Notes under the pieces: generated by a model
What the model was told of the DNA's origin: nothing
Seen by the model: the letters and a program-made list of their open reading frames with translations, nothing else
Database searches by the model: none
Assembly: GCF_907164915.1 (NCBI RefSeq)
Contig: NW_025919140.1
Coordinates: 660,680-724,679 of the forward strand
Source of the DNA: Impatiens glandulifera
Taxonomy: Eukaryota; Streptophyta; Magnoliopsida; Ericales; Balsaminaceae
Length of the DNA: 64,000 bases
Direction: 5' to 3'
Part shown: positions 20,265-32,123 of the stretch, piece by piece
How the letters are laid out: every line of letters begins with the position of its first letter
How positions within the stretch are numbered: position 1 is the stretch's first letter
Position numbers and translations under genes: made by a program

Positions 20265-22110
20265 ATGTTACCTAAACAAGATTCCAATGTTCTCAAAGGA
20301 AGATTGTGATGAATTGAAGATCAGAGTGCAAGCACATCTGTCTGTACAAGATTGTGATATGTAGTATGTCATCACAGATGGTCCCATGAAGATATTAAAG
20401 GTCAACACAACAACAAGTGCAATGGAGGGTGCTCCTCAGATGACGGAGAAACCCAGATATGAGTGGACTACTGAAGACAAGAGGAAGGCCAACCATGACA
20501 TCGTAGCCAAAGACATCCTCTATAAGAATTTAGACAAGAACATGTTCAGCAAGATAAAATCAATTCCTCTTCCAAGGACATTTTGGAGAATCTAACTCAT
20601 CTTTGTGAAGGAAACAACCAAACAAAAGAAAACAAGCTGATGGTTGCCACACAAAAGTTACAGCATCAGGATGCGCCCGTGTGAGAATATGACTAAGTTT
20701 GACAAAAGATTCAGTAGCATAGTCATTGGACTATCAACCATAGGAAAGGTATATAGCAATAGAGAGTTGTTATTAAAGCTATGAGAGCTTTAATCAGAGA
20801 ATGGGATATCAAAACTATGACTATGAGGGAATCCAAGGACCTCAACAAGATCGAGTTGCATGATCTCTTTGTCGATATGAAGGCCTATGAGTTTGAGATA
20901 AACTCAAGGAATAAGGAGGAGTCGTCCACCTCCATCACAACACAAGCACTAGTGACTACTGAAGAGCCACCTACTTCGACATCTACTAAGTATGCTGAAC
21001 AGATCAACAATGACGCGATGTCACTATTTGTCAAAAACAAATTAGCAAATTCATGAGAAAATATCATTCTAACTTTAATCTTAACAGAAACAATTAAAAA
21101 AGTGAGTCTAATACAAATTTGAAATTCTTTAACTATGATAGACCAGGTCACTTCATGGATGATTGTAAGAAACCCAAATGGATGACAATAAGCCACTCGA
21201 GAGGCAGTACAAGGAGGATCGCAGATCTTACAGGAACAAGAAGGAATAGAAGGCTCTACTGGATGAGGAAAGCAAGAGGAAATGGGCTGAACGTTATTCT
21301 GATGAGAGCTCTTCAAGTGAAAGTGAGGAAGACATTATCAAATTCTTCATGGAAGATAACAATGAGGTATTTGATTTCACCTTTGATAAATTCACAAGAA
21401 ACGATTTAATTACTGCACTCAATGACATGGTTATTGAGTACAAAAAAACTATCAAATCTTTTTAAGGAAATAAATTTGAAAAAAGAATCTGACAAAACAA
21501 GTTTCTCAACTCAAAAACAATGAACCAAAAGTTTTGAAAAACAAAATAAATAAGCTATTAGTTGAGAATGAGAAGCTCAAAAAAACAGTTCATAGTTTAT
21601 CTGTTGAAAATCAAAGATTAAACTACGTGGTTAGTTCATAGACTATGTCTAGAAATGCTCTCAAGCAACTACATGAGCACCAAAGGCCTAATGGATGCAA
21701 ATCCAGTTTGAGATTTGTTGAGGGAAATCCAACTGAATCATGCAACAAGTTGAACCTCGTAAAAGGCAAACTAAATTTAATAAGTTTCGTCAAGGGAAAT
21801 TCAATTGACAGTCGAACTAATCAAAATTGTGATAATTTGATTCTTAAATATGAGATAAAATATGTTAAGCCAACTGAAGTCAAGTTGGCTTAAACAGGGA
21901 AGCCAGCTGGTCTGGTAAGCAAAAATCTGACAAAAAGCCAAGAAGTTTTTTTTATCAAAAGTCATTTTCTAAAACTTACAGATCATCAGCAAAAAGAAAG
22001 AAATATGTCAAGTCTAAAAAATACACTTCATTAAAAACACAAAATGGGGGATTCATAAAATAACTCAAATATGGATCCCCAAAGGAATAATCAACTATGG
22101 ACCCAAGTAA
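20265..22110 (+). pseudogene. Element C gag
   Basis: This is a copia Gag remnant with several stops and frameshifts. Recognisable pieces are IRVQAHLSVQDCDM near 20326 (followed by a stop), YEWTTEDKRKANHDIVAKDILY (20460-20525), MRALIREWDIKTMTMRESKDLNK (20781) and LHDLFVDMKAYEFEI. The zinc knuckle near 21120 reads FFNYDRPGHFMDDC, with both first cysteines replaced. The C-terminal motif ITQIWIPKGIINYGPK ends at TAA 22108-22110, in line with elements A and B2. Here the protease frame is the same as the frame at the end of gag, separated only by that stop. Confidence 0.85.
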
Positions 22111-22440
22111 TATGGATACCAAAGCTATCAGTGTTTATATGTGTATGTAAAACAGGACATCGGCTTGGAAGATTATGTACGGTATTTGGATAGTAGCTGC
22201 TCAAGGCATATGACAAGCGACAACCGGCTATTGACAGACATATCAAAATGCACTGGACCAAAAATCACATTCGATGATAACTCGAAAGGTAAACCCCTAG
22301 GTAAGGGTAAGATTGTCCACGGTAGCTTTACAGTTAAGAATGTGTTATTGGTAGAAAACTTATGTTACAACTTAATTAGCATAAGTCAAATGTATCATAA
22401 TGGACATAGTAGAATTTTACAAGCATGCATGCATTTTTAG
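22111..22440 (+). pseudogene. Element C protease
   Basis: This open stretch follows the Gag stop in the same frame. The protease core is YLDSSCSRHMTSDNRLLTDI: the usual DSG catalytic triplet has become DSS. It continues through FDDNSKGK and GKIVHGSFTVKNVLLVENLCYN and breaks near 22395-22440. Confidence 0.85.
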
Positions 22441-23587
22441 AGATCAGTAGGGGAACACCCTACTGACATGAATTAAAGTAAGAAACTCTTATAAAGTGGT
22501 TTGGAAGAATAAATCTTCCGATTCAGTATGTATGATTGTCAAAAATGACCAAAACTGGTTATGGCATAAAATGCTTAATCACCTAAACTTTAAAACATTT
22601 AATAACATTTGTACAAAAGATCTTGTAACTGGTAATCCTAAACTGAAATTTAATAAAGACAAGGTCTTCCCAACTTGTCAAATGGGCAAATAGGTCAGGT
22701 CAACATTTAAAAACAAAGGGAATAATCAATCTGATAGATGTCTGGAATTACTACACATGAATCTATTTGGTCCAATTCTAGTAACTATTTTAGGGGGAAT
22801 GAGATATACACTTGTCATAATTGATGACTACTCAAGGTTTATTGGGTAATATTTTTAGCATCTAAGGATCAAACTGGTGTTAATTGAATTAAAACTCTTA
22901 GAAGATTACAAAATAAAAAATCTTTAAGTATTATAAAAATCAGAAGTGATAGAGGAACATAATTCACAAAAAAGAATTTGTCATCTTTCCTTGAGGAATC
23001 TGATATTAGACACGATATGTCTAGTGCTAGAACTCCACAACAAAACGACATTGCTGAAAGGAGAAACATAACATTGAAGAAGAATCTAGATCAATGATAG
23101 TTGATTCTCTTGTATCTCAAAAACTTTGGGCAGAAGCTATCAATACAACATGTTATACTCAAAAAAGGTTGATGATTAATAAACAATTTAACAAATCACC
23201 TTATGAAATTTGGTATGGCAAAGTTCCTAAAATATTATACTTTGGGATATTGGGCTATAAGTGTTTTATTCATAACAATGGAAAAAATCATCTGACTACC
23301 TTTGATGTCAAAGCAGATATTGGCATCATGCTAGGTTATTCTTTAGTCATCAAAGCTTATAGAGTTTTCAATAAACCAACTTTAACTGTTGAAGAATCAA
23401 CCCATGTTGTATTTGAAGAATCTGTTGAAAATAAATCTAATGAAATTAATGAATTATCTAAACGATTGGAGGCAAATAATCTCCGATCTGATAGTGACGA
23501 TGAATGTCAAGCCAACCAAAATAATCCATCTGATCAGCCAGCTAAAACGGTTGATGTTCAACTAGTCAACCAGACTAAAAGTTAGCA
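22441..23587 (+). pseudogene. Element C integrase
   Basis: The remnants are in several frames: the pre-integrase zinc motif (LWHKMLNHLN...CQMGK, 22560-22690), then core pieces around 22760-23090 (IDDYSR, IRSDRGT, SARTPQQN) broken by stops, and an open stretch 23094-23585 (LWAEAINTTCYTQKR, GYKCFIHNNGKNHL, TLTVEESTHVVFEE). The order is that of copia integrase and its C-terminal linker. Inactive. Confidence 0.85.
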
Positions 23588-23739
23588 GGAAGCTGACAAT
23601 CTGGATATTGCTAGAACAATTGATCAGACAATTGACCCTTTAGGACCGAACTTTAGATGGAACAGAAACTATCCACTAGAATTAATCATAGGAAATCCCT
23701 CTACACCTCTTAGGACCAGAACTAATTAATTTATGAATA

Positions 23740-25236
23740 TGCAAACTCTTCTTTTATTTCTCAAATCGAACCTAAGAAAGTAGATGAAGCATTGCTTGAT
23801 CCAAATTGGCATCTAATTCCTAGAGTAGATAATCAATTCGTTATTAGAACTAAATGGGTATTTAGAAACAAACTAAATGAAGATGGATTAGTCATGAGAA
23901 ACAATGATAGGCTAGTAGCTCAAGGATACAGACAGGAGGAAAGAATTGACTTGAGGAGTCATTTACCCCTATAGCTAGGTTAGAAGCTATTATAATCTTC
24001 TTAGCATATGTTGCTTTCAAAAATTTTAAAGTATATATCAAATGGACGTTAATAGTTCTTTTCTTAATGGCATACTCAATGAGAATGTTTATGTTGAACA
24101 ACCTACTGGTTTTCAAAATCATACTTTTCCTCATCATGTTTTCAAATTAGATAGAGTATTATATGGACTTAAGAAAACTACTAAAGCTTGGTGTGACACG
24201 TTGTCAACATTCTTATTTGAGCATGATTTTTTTATTGGCACCGTAGATAAAACATTCTTTCAATTTATCAAAGACTCACATATCTTAGTTGTACATATTT
24301 ATGTAGATGACATCATTTTTAGGTCAATTAACCCCATATAATGTGAAAAGTTTTCTAAGTTGATACATGAAAATTTTGAAATGAGCATGATGGGTGAGCT
24401 AACGTTCTTCCTTGGACTTCAAGTTAGGAAACATGAAACTGGAATATTCATAAATCAAGCTAAGTACACCAAGGAGTTACTAAAAATATTCGGTATGGAG
24501 AACTCCTCAGCTGCCTCAATTCCCATGAACTCATCGAGCAAACTTGACAAAGATGAAGGGAGTCAAGATGTTGATATCACAGCCTATCGAGGGATCATCG
24601 GCTCCCTTCTCTATCTAACAGCCAGCCGACCAGACATCATATTTATTGTTGGCGTGTGTGGAAGATTTCAGGCTAACCGTAAACAATCTCATTACATAGT
24701 TGCTAAACGTATTTTGAAATATCTTAAGCGAACTCAATGTGTTGGACTGTGGTATCCAAAGATTCTAGTTTCAACTTAATTAGTTACTCTGATGCAGAGT
24801 ATGTAGGATGTAAGATTGATAGGAAAAGAACCAGTTGAATGTGTCAGTTTCTTGGTGATCGTCTGATTTCATGGTTCAGTAGGAAGCAGACGTCTATTGC
24901 CACTTCAACAGAAGAAGCAGAATACCTTGCTATTGACACCTACTATGCTCAACTGTTGTGGATTGAGCAACAGTTGAGGGACTTCGGTATTAGGGCAGAT
25001 GAGTCGCCAATCTTTTATGACAATAACAGTTCCATATCGATCACATATAATCCGTTGTTGTACTCAAGGACATCGACATTCGACACCACTTCATCCGAGA
25101 CCATGTAGCGTAGAATCACGTCCGAATGGAATACGTACCAATCGTTCAACAAGTGACTGATATCTTCACAAAGCCAATCCCCGAGACTAAGTTTTCTTAC
25201 TTTAGAAATATTTTAGGTCTTTTAAATTTAAATTAA
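23740..25236 (+). pseudogene. Element C reverse transcriptase and RNase H
   Basis: RT pieces are RTKWVFRNKLNEDGLV (23840), QMDVNSSFLNG (24040), [22 protein letters not shown] with an intact YVDD (about 24300), [19 protein letters not shown] (24376) and RPDIIFIVGVCGRFQA. Stops or shifts occur near 23955, 24339, 24780 and 24837. RNase H runs from 24780 (SYSDAEYVGCKIDRK) through TSIATSTEEAEYLA to a family-type end at 25234-25236. Two relatively long open stretches (24360-24779, 24839-25108) survive. Confidence 0.9.
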
Positions 25237-25578
25237 TGAATCATGCATAAACTTAGGAGGAATTAATTGGTCAGCTGATAAGCCAGACATGTTGAAACAA
25301 CTGTCTCTAACTCAACTGAAAGAAGAGTCGGTTGATGACATTGTACATCAGACGAGACTATGCTTAGGAAACTTGTAATTTAAGCAGAGTAATAACACTC
25401 ACTGATAGGCAAAGTCTGTCGTCAGCACTGTATATCAGTTGAATACTACGCGCTATCAGATGAGTAATACAACTCACCAGATGAGCAGGATATATCAGCT
25501 TCTAATGTGCGTTAACAAAGCGCCATTAATAGAGTAGTGACACTCAACTGAAATACAAGGCATGCAGACAACACAGTG
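25237..25578 (+). other. Element C spacer 3' of pol, left of B2 insertion
   Basis: This is non-coding, with CAGCTGAT/CTATCAGATGAG-like words resembling the repeat in its LTR. It is cut at 25578 by element B2 and continues at 36067. Confidence 0.7.
25574..25578. repeat. Target-site duplication of B2 (CAGTG)
   Basis: It is identical to CAGTG at 36067-36071, directly outside both LTR ends. Confidence 0.95.
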
Positions 25579-27653
25579 TGATAGGATCGGCTTTATCAAT
25601 AGAGACGGGGGTCAGACTAATGATGAAGGCTTATAAAAAACTGTTTGATAGAAATCCTGTTAGGGATTAATATCTCTTTCTATTCTATAAAAACTTGTGT
25701 AAACACTTGAAACAGATTCAAGGCGGAATTGTTTACTTGGGTTTGAAGCACAAGAAGAAATATGAAAAGATGACAGAAATGAAGAACACAGCAGTTTGTT
25801 TATGGATGTTCGGAGAAACTCTCCTACGTCACCCCTTCTTCCAACCACCGGAAGGATTCACTATAAGATGATAAGAATAAAATACAGTTTACACAGACTT
25901 AGCTCACTATTGAACAGAACACTTTCTGTTCAATTTACAAGATAAAGAATATCACTCAGCTAAGGTGCTTTGATTCTAGCTTTCTCTCTCGATTCACACA
26001 CAGTATAATCAGAAAGAAGCTTCACAGAATAAGTTCAGTAAGCAAGATGATTGAGTAGTCTCTCTCTACAAAATCAGATTGCTTGTTTTTAAGATTGGTT
26101 GAGGCAGATTGTCCGTTGTCCTTAGGATTGATTAAATACTGAGCAGGAGCTAACGGTCGAATCTTATAGAATGATACGTGGCGCTCTTCCTTTGGAAAGC
26201 CTCCATTGTACACAGCAGGTTCTGAGCACAAGGATCGTGGCCGTACCGAACTAGTAGTGCGCCGAATATTCCATTAGGAATGTACCTACAAAACGGGTAA
26301 TGTGAGGAAAATTCTATTACGTGGCATTCCTTGATTGGATGCATATAGTTGTTGTACTAATCTTCACAGGAAAATGGAGCAGGAGTAGGGTACAGCTATA
26401 GCACGTGGATAGGAGAAATGCTAGATTCAAGTGTACTGCTTGAACAGAGCATTAGACGTATTTCAGTTAGACGAATTTGAGAAAATCAGTCTAATGAATT
26501 AAGTCAACTCCTTCTAATGAAAAGCGTCTATTAGACTGCCTGGTCTAATATAATTAACTCGCGTCTAATTTCAATAACCATTAGACGAGTACGTCTAACT
26601 CCACTAAGTTAGACTGCCACGTCTAATTCCGGTTCTACCTCAGACTAATCTGAAGGAGTTAGACTCACGTCTAACTTTCACTAATTAGACAACCCGTCTA
26701 ATTATTATATAACCATTAGACCGACACGTCTAACTCCGATGAGTTAGACTGACGCGTCTAATTCAGGTTCTACCTCAGACTAATCTGAAGGAGTTAGACT
26801 CACGTCTAACTTTCACTAATTACACAACCCGTCTAATTATTATATAGCCATTAGACCGACACGTCTAACTCCGATGAGTTAGACTGATGCGTCTAATTCC
26901 GGTTCTACCTGAGACTAATCTGAAGGAGTTAGACTCACGTCTAACTTTCACAAATTAGACAATCCGTCCAATTCCGCGTATTCATTAGACCATCCGTCTA
27001 ATTCTTTACGTCTATTAGACTTACACGTCTAACTCCAATGAGTTAGACTGTACGTCTAATTCCATTAGACTCACGTCTAATTCCGTGTATTCATTACACC
27101 ATCCGTCTAATTCTTTACGTCTATTAGACTTACACGTCTAATTTTAATGAGTTAGACTGTACGTCTAATTCCATTAGACTCACGTCTAATTCCGTGTATT
27201 CATTAGACCATCCGTCTAATTCTTTACACATCTATTAGACTTACACGTCTAACTCAGATGAGTTAGACTGTACGTCTAATTCCATTAGACTCACATCTAA
27301 TTCCGTGTATTCATTAGACCATCCGTCTAATTCTTTACACATCTATTAGACTTACACGTCTAACTCCGATGAGTTAGACTGTACGTCTAATTCCATTAGA
27401 CTCACGTCTAATTCATGCGTCTATTAGACTGCATGTCTAACTCCGTTGAGTTAGACTGTGCGTTTAATTCTATTAGACTTGCGTCTAATTTTATGCGAAT
27501 GGAGATCAAAATTGGTCTAATGACCCTCATTAGATCCAAGTCTAATAACATGTAGTCTTAATACACCTGTATCAAAACTCATAAATAATTTCATCATCAA
27601 AATTTTAGTGGGTAAATTATTTCAACACTTAGTCAAAATAATTTGACCCAACA
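25579..27653 (-). repeat. 3' LTR of B2
   Basis: On the minus strand it begins TGTTGGGTCAAATTATTTTG and ends GCCGATCCTATCA. It carries the palindrome array (about 26440-27490) and, near 25799-25846, the shared block GGGTGACGTAGGAG...CTCCGAACATCCATAAA. Confidence 0.95.
26445..27495. repeat. Array of TTAGAC palindromes in B2 3' LTR
   Basis: Units include TTAGACTCACGTCTAA, TTAGACCATCCGTCTAA, TTAGACTTACACGTCTAA and TTAGACTGTACGTCTAA, in a higher-order repeat that also contains CCGGTTCTACCTCAGACTAATCTGAAGG. The arms are the same as in B1 but the loops differ. Confidence 0.92.
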
Positions 27654-27668
27654 ATTTCCCCTTTTTGA
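27654..27668 (-). other. Polypurine tract of B2
   Basis: The minus strand reads AAAAAGGGGAAATTG, with the TTG overlapping the LTR start. Confidence 0.85.
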
Positions 27669-27832
27669 TGAAGAAATTGCAAACCTGCATACACATAACA
27701 AGACATGCATTCATCCAATAAATTAACAAACACCTTGTTCACTTACACAATTCATCCAAAAAGAACTAGTATCCAAAAAAGCTTTTCAAGAAACCATGTT
27801 CAATAAAGTTAAGCAGAGTAAAAGAAGAGAGA

Positions 27833-30800
27833 TCATTGTTCTTCCCTTTTCACTCGAGGATCGGTTGGACTCATCTCTTGCCCGGGAAGCATGTTCATAA
27901 AATGAGGATAACCGTGACCACTACGACCTCCTGCACTCGATCTTCCTCCACGCTTAGCAACACTACCACGTCCACCTTGATCAACATTGGACAGTCTACC
28001 TCGGCCGCCACCACTTCTACCACCACGCTCATAACCACTTCGACCACCACCTCTCTTGGTTGGCCTAGGATTGTCATCAGAATTTGGGGCCGCCTAGATC
28101 TGGTCCCGGTTGACACACCATCATTCCTCCTACTTAACTCACCTAGAGTTGGTCGAGGTTGGGCACCTTCAACATTGCCTAAAGCATCTTCCTTAGCTTG
28201 AAACTTCCTGGCAAGGTTCTCAGCAAAGGCTTGTCGTTCATTGTCATTTTTTTCATGCAACCCTGCATTTCTACCAGCTGATTCTTCATCAGACTGAGTT
28301 CATCCAATGTTTCCTTGTGGCGTTCGTCATTGATGTGCCTCTCAATGTCAAATAGTTCACTTTGGTGGTTGAAGCTTTCCTGTTGAAATTTTGAAAACTT
28401 TACATTCGAGACATGGGTCTCATAAGTATTCATCTTCAGGGTCTTATCCAGCTCAGTTAGGATCTTGAACATGTTGCTGAAATTCGCTCTTTCCTCTTCC
28501 CTGGAGATCATTGACTGACACATAGTCTTCTGCATTGAGGAAAGCATAGACCTCATAGATCTTAACAATTTATTTTCTCCAGTGGATGGACCTTCGTGAG
28601 AAGACACTTCTTCAGATTCTGCAGCCATACTTTGAATAGGCTCAAAGTTTGTATGAACCTGCAAGGATTGATCTGGCTGATTTACTTCAGCATTCTTAGC
28701 CGCTTTATCTTGTGCTTCTTCTTCGTCAACTTCTCTTTGAGCCCTTTCAAATCTTTCGAGCAAACTTCCAGAATAGTGACGGGGAGTGGTTATGTTTTCG
28801 TGAACACTTCCCACAACGCCATCGTGAAATAAGTAGGTCTTAACAAACTTTGGTTGCTCATCTTGTTCCTCCTCAGACGCGGAACTTTCTTCTTCATTAT
28901 CTTTTTCTTTAGAGGGTTCCCCCTCAGTTCTTGCAGTTTCTGGCTGAGTGACCTCGACCAGTTTCTCTTGGACACCCTCTTCTCTCGCAACAGGGGTTAC
29001 AATGGCCTTTTCTTCAAGAGGAGCTTTCAAAGCCTCCCCTGTTACATCTTCTAAGGTTACTTCTTCAACATTTGTCTCAAGATCTTGTTCAAGCTCTTGA
29101 ACATTTACCATTCCTTCATCTTCATTCGGAGGCTCTTGAACAGGATGATCTTGAACGCGTCTCTCTTCGGCAGACAGGTTCCCGAATTCGATCAGGAGAG
29201 TAGCATCTGATTCATCACCGTTTGGAATATCCATTGCCTCTTCTTTGTTGAGCGGTTCTGCGCCAGAGCAATCGACGCCATGAATATATCTGGATGCAGC
29301 AGAATCATAGCTTTCCATGATATCATTCAGCTTTTTCAACACTTTCACTTCAACATCAGCTCCTTTTGCGTCAGGGTTGAAGTTCGCTTTCCTGGCTTCA
29401 TAGATTGGAAACAGAGCTTTTCCAAGAATGCAAGCTTCCACCAGTTCTCTCTTGTTTAACGCTTCACCCAACTCTGAAGTTCTTGCCCACTTCAGGACCT
29501 TCTTCTCGTTTGCCACTCTCTTCTTCCATTCTTTGGTTATGGCAGCATTGGACAGAGAGTCGTTGTACTTAGAGGACAGCCTCTCAGTACGCCAGGAATC
29601 ATAGACTTCTAACTTTTCAGCAGAAAGGACTTTCACTTGATCCAGAGTAAGATCAACGATACCTCTTGCTTCAGATATCTTCTCTGGAGATTGAAATGCA
29701 GTGGATTTCCCTTTTCCAACAACCTCTACAGGTTTTGGAGTTGGTCTGGGTTCACCAATAACAATTCCTCTGGTCCCTTTTCTGGCTCGCAATATTTCAA
29801 AGGCAGATTGGGGTTTCAAACAGAACTCAGTAGGGAGCTCTCTACAGACAATCTTTCCGACCACCAAGGAATCCTTGGGAGCAAATATAATGGGTTCACG
29901 AGAAACAAGGATAAGATCAGCACCTTGTTCTGGTTTCGACAATTCTGTAGCATCGGCGGCTACATGATCAGATTGAGTAACAGGAGACTCAGCCCTATTA
30001 ATATTTTCAACATTTGGACCGGCTGACTCAACAACAGGCCCTTCAGCAAATTCTCTCAAGGGAGAGAAAACAGATTCATCTTGTTCCACTTCGGGAACAA
30101 CAAATTTTGGCACAGCAGCCAAAGATTTAGAAGACGTTACCTTAGCGGATTTAGACGCACGGGGCGCCTTGGTCTTCTTCTCCTTTGAGGCACAGGACCT
30201 CGAAGGTTTCCTCAGATAAGTTGAGGGAGTGGATAACGATGTCATTGGGGTTGCAGCAAGTACGCCTAGACCTTGCTTCACCCTCGAATCAACAGATTCC
30301 GTGTCCTTCTGATTTGGGCTTTTCATGCTGGAGGAACTGGCCTCCGATTCATTCACAGTTCTGGTTCTCTTTGCTCCTGTTGACAGAACAGAAGTAGAGG
30401 GCTTTAATCGGGTAGAAGGCCTTTCACCAGTTTGGAAACTAGAAGCCCCAGATGTAGAGTCTAGGATGCTCTTAATCCTCATCAGAGTACTGGCCACCGT
30501 AGAAGCAGTAAAAACTCTTCCGGAGTTAATCCCCAAAAACTTCAACAGGTGGCTCAGTTGAGCCGCATAGGTAATACTCTCCTTGTTCGTCTGGCTTATG
30601 GAGTAACACAAATTCTGAAACAGGGTATGACCCCAGTTCACTTGGATTCCTTTAGAATTGGCACACATATAGTCAAACCGGTCTTGATTATAGAGATTGA
30701 AAGAGCCGACCTTCCCTTGCAGTGCCTTCGCCACCACGTCGTTTAGGAGAATAAAGTGGGGTTTGAATACCTTCTTGTATCCATTCACATGGATCTTAAA

Positions 30801-31151
30801 ACCGTCAGCAGAGAAGGAGGTCTTCATTTCCTCCATGATTTCTGAAGAGAGCACCAAGTCGAACAGATGACCCTCCGTTGGGAGTTCAAAGAACTCCGCA
30901 TAAAACGCTTCGTCAAAAGAGATCTCTTTTCCGTTAACGGTTGCTACGATGGAATCATCCACCATAATTGTCGTTTTGAAAAACTCACGAACTTCATCTT
31001 CATAGAAGATGAACGGTCCGCCCAGATACTTCCTCAACCCAGAATATTCTAGGGTTTGGAACATCTTCACCACCTCTAGCTGATCAAACGAGTACACCGA
31101 TGGAAAGTCCACCTGCAAAGTACAATGATCGAGCGTGATTTTCTTCACCAT
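27833..31151 (-). CDS. Accessory ORF of B2 (long form, about 1,100 codons, RGG tail)
   Basis: An uninterrupted 990-codon frame runs from ATG 31151 to 28179. Residues about 1-235 form the family N-terminal domain (TLQVDFPSVYSFDQLEVVKM, SGLRKYLGGPFIFYEDEVREFF, FFELPTEGHLF, GIQVNWGHTLFQNL). A Ser/Thr/Lys-rich stretch (about 235-350) follows, then a helical region with LDQVKVLSAEKLEVYDSW and LNKRELVEA (about 490-600), a strongly acidic region (about 640-790) and a coiled-coil-like segment (about 850-985). The frame ends just after a run of seven A (28248-28254). Two other frames continue the conserved text: one to about 28092, then a second down to TGA 27835-27833 encoding a glycine/arginine tail (KRGGGRSGYERGGRSGGGRG). 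Both switches fall in homopolymers. RGG boxes usually bind RNA; the overall function is unknown. Confidence 0.82.
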
Positions 31152-31270
31152 TTTGAGAGAATGTGAATCAACACGATATTTCAGAGAGATTTAGTGAGAG
31201 AAATGCAAGAAAGCTAGGGTTCTTAGAGATTTCGAGAGATTGAAAGTTTTTCAAAATCATGCAGTAATGT

Positions 31271-31280
31271 CCTTATATAG
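31271..31280 (-). promoter_or_regulatory. TATA box before accessory ORF of B2
   Basis: CTATATAAGG on the minus strand lies 120 bp before the ATG. A degenerate G-box-like ACACATGTCTATCAA is further upstream (about 31405-31420), in the place of ACACGTGTCTCTCAA of B1. Confidence 0.5.
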
Positions 31281-32123
31281 AAGAAAGATGGAAATACAGA
31301 ATAACCGTTTATTCTAGGGGTATGGCCCATTAATAAATGTTAGACGTCCTTTTTCAAGAAATCATCATTAGAAATGAGGGTATATCAGTCATTTTCTCTA
31401 AACTTGATAGACATGTGTTTTCATGTTATTAAGAGATGACTGTTTAATGTTTTGAGTGGGAAAACAGATAGCTCTCATCGTGTGACAGTTGTCCTTGATT
31501 AGTTTAATCGACACGTAGTTAGACGTTTTTCTTACTTCACAAATAACACAGCGTCTATTAAACGGATGAGTGTATTAGACGCATACGTCTAATTCCGTGT
31601 TTATAACAAATCCGTATAATGTTTATTAGACGTGTAAGTCTAATTCCGCATAAACACCACGTGTTAGACGTGTGTTTATTAGACGTGAGCAACCTTTTGC
31701 TCAAGACGTAAAAACGTCTAACGTCTATTAGACGTGTCCGTCTAATCGCGTGGATATAAAATTTCAACATATAGACTTACATGTATGGATTGTGAGCAAA
31801 AATACGTCTAAGTACATATTTTTCTTTTACACACCCTTGTCTAATTAGACCGATTAAGGATATTCGTCTAGAGAATATCTTTAATTCCAAAGAAATTTTT
31901 CTTCTCAAAAATGAATATGGACATTAGAGTTTTATAAACAATTTTTGTGGTCCAAATACCAAAAATATTTTTAACAAATAAAAGCAATTATTCTTCCAGA
32001 ATGGCAAGTGCCATTGTTGATCTTCCAAGTTGTGTACTCAGATGAGTACTCTTCTAGCTTCCTTCCTGCTATCCTCCTGCATCACCTATAAAATAAGTTA
32101 TTTACAAATCTTGGTACCCACAC
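31281..32123 (-). other. Interior of B2 where pol is missing
   Basis: From 31500 to about 31870 there are TTAGACG words like those in the B1 spacer. Between about 31870 and 32123 there is AT-rich sequence with no protease, integrase, RT or RNase H motif. The whole of pol, about 3.3 kb in element A, has been removed cleanly between the end of gag and the accessory-ORF leader. Confidence 0.8.

Noticed and set aside
27836..28201. Thr/Ser-rich plus-strand ORF of 121 codons
   Set aside because: It is antisense to the Gly/Arg codons of the RGG tail of the B2 accessory ORF.
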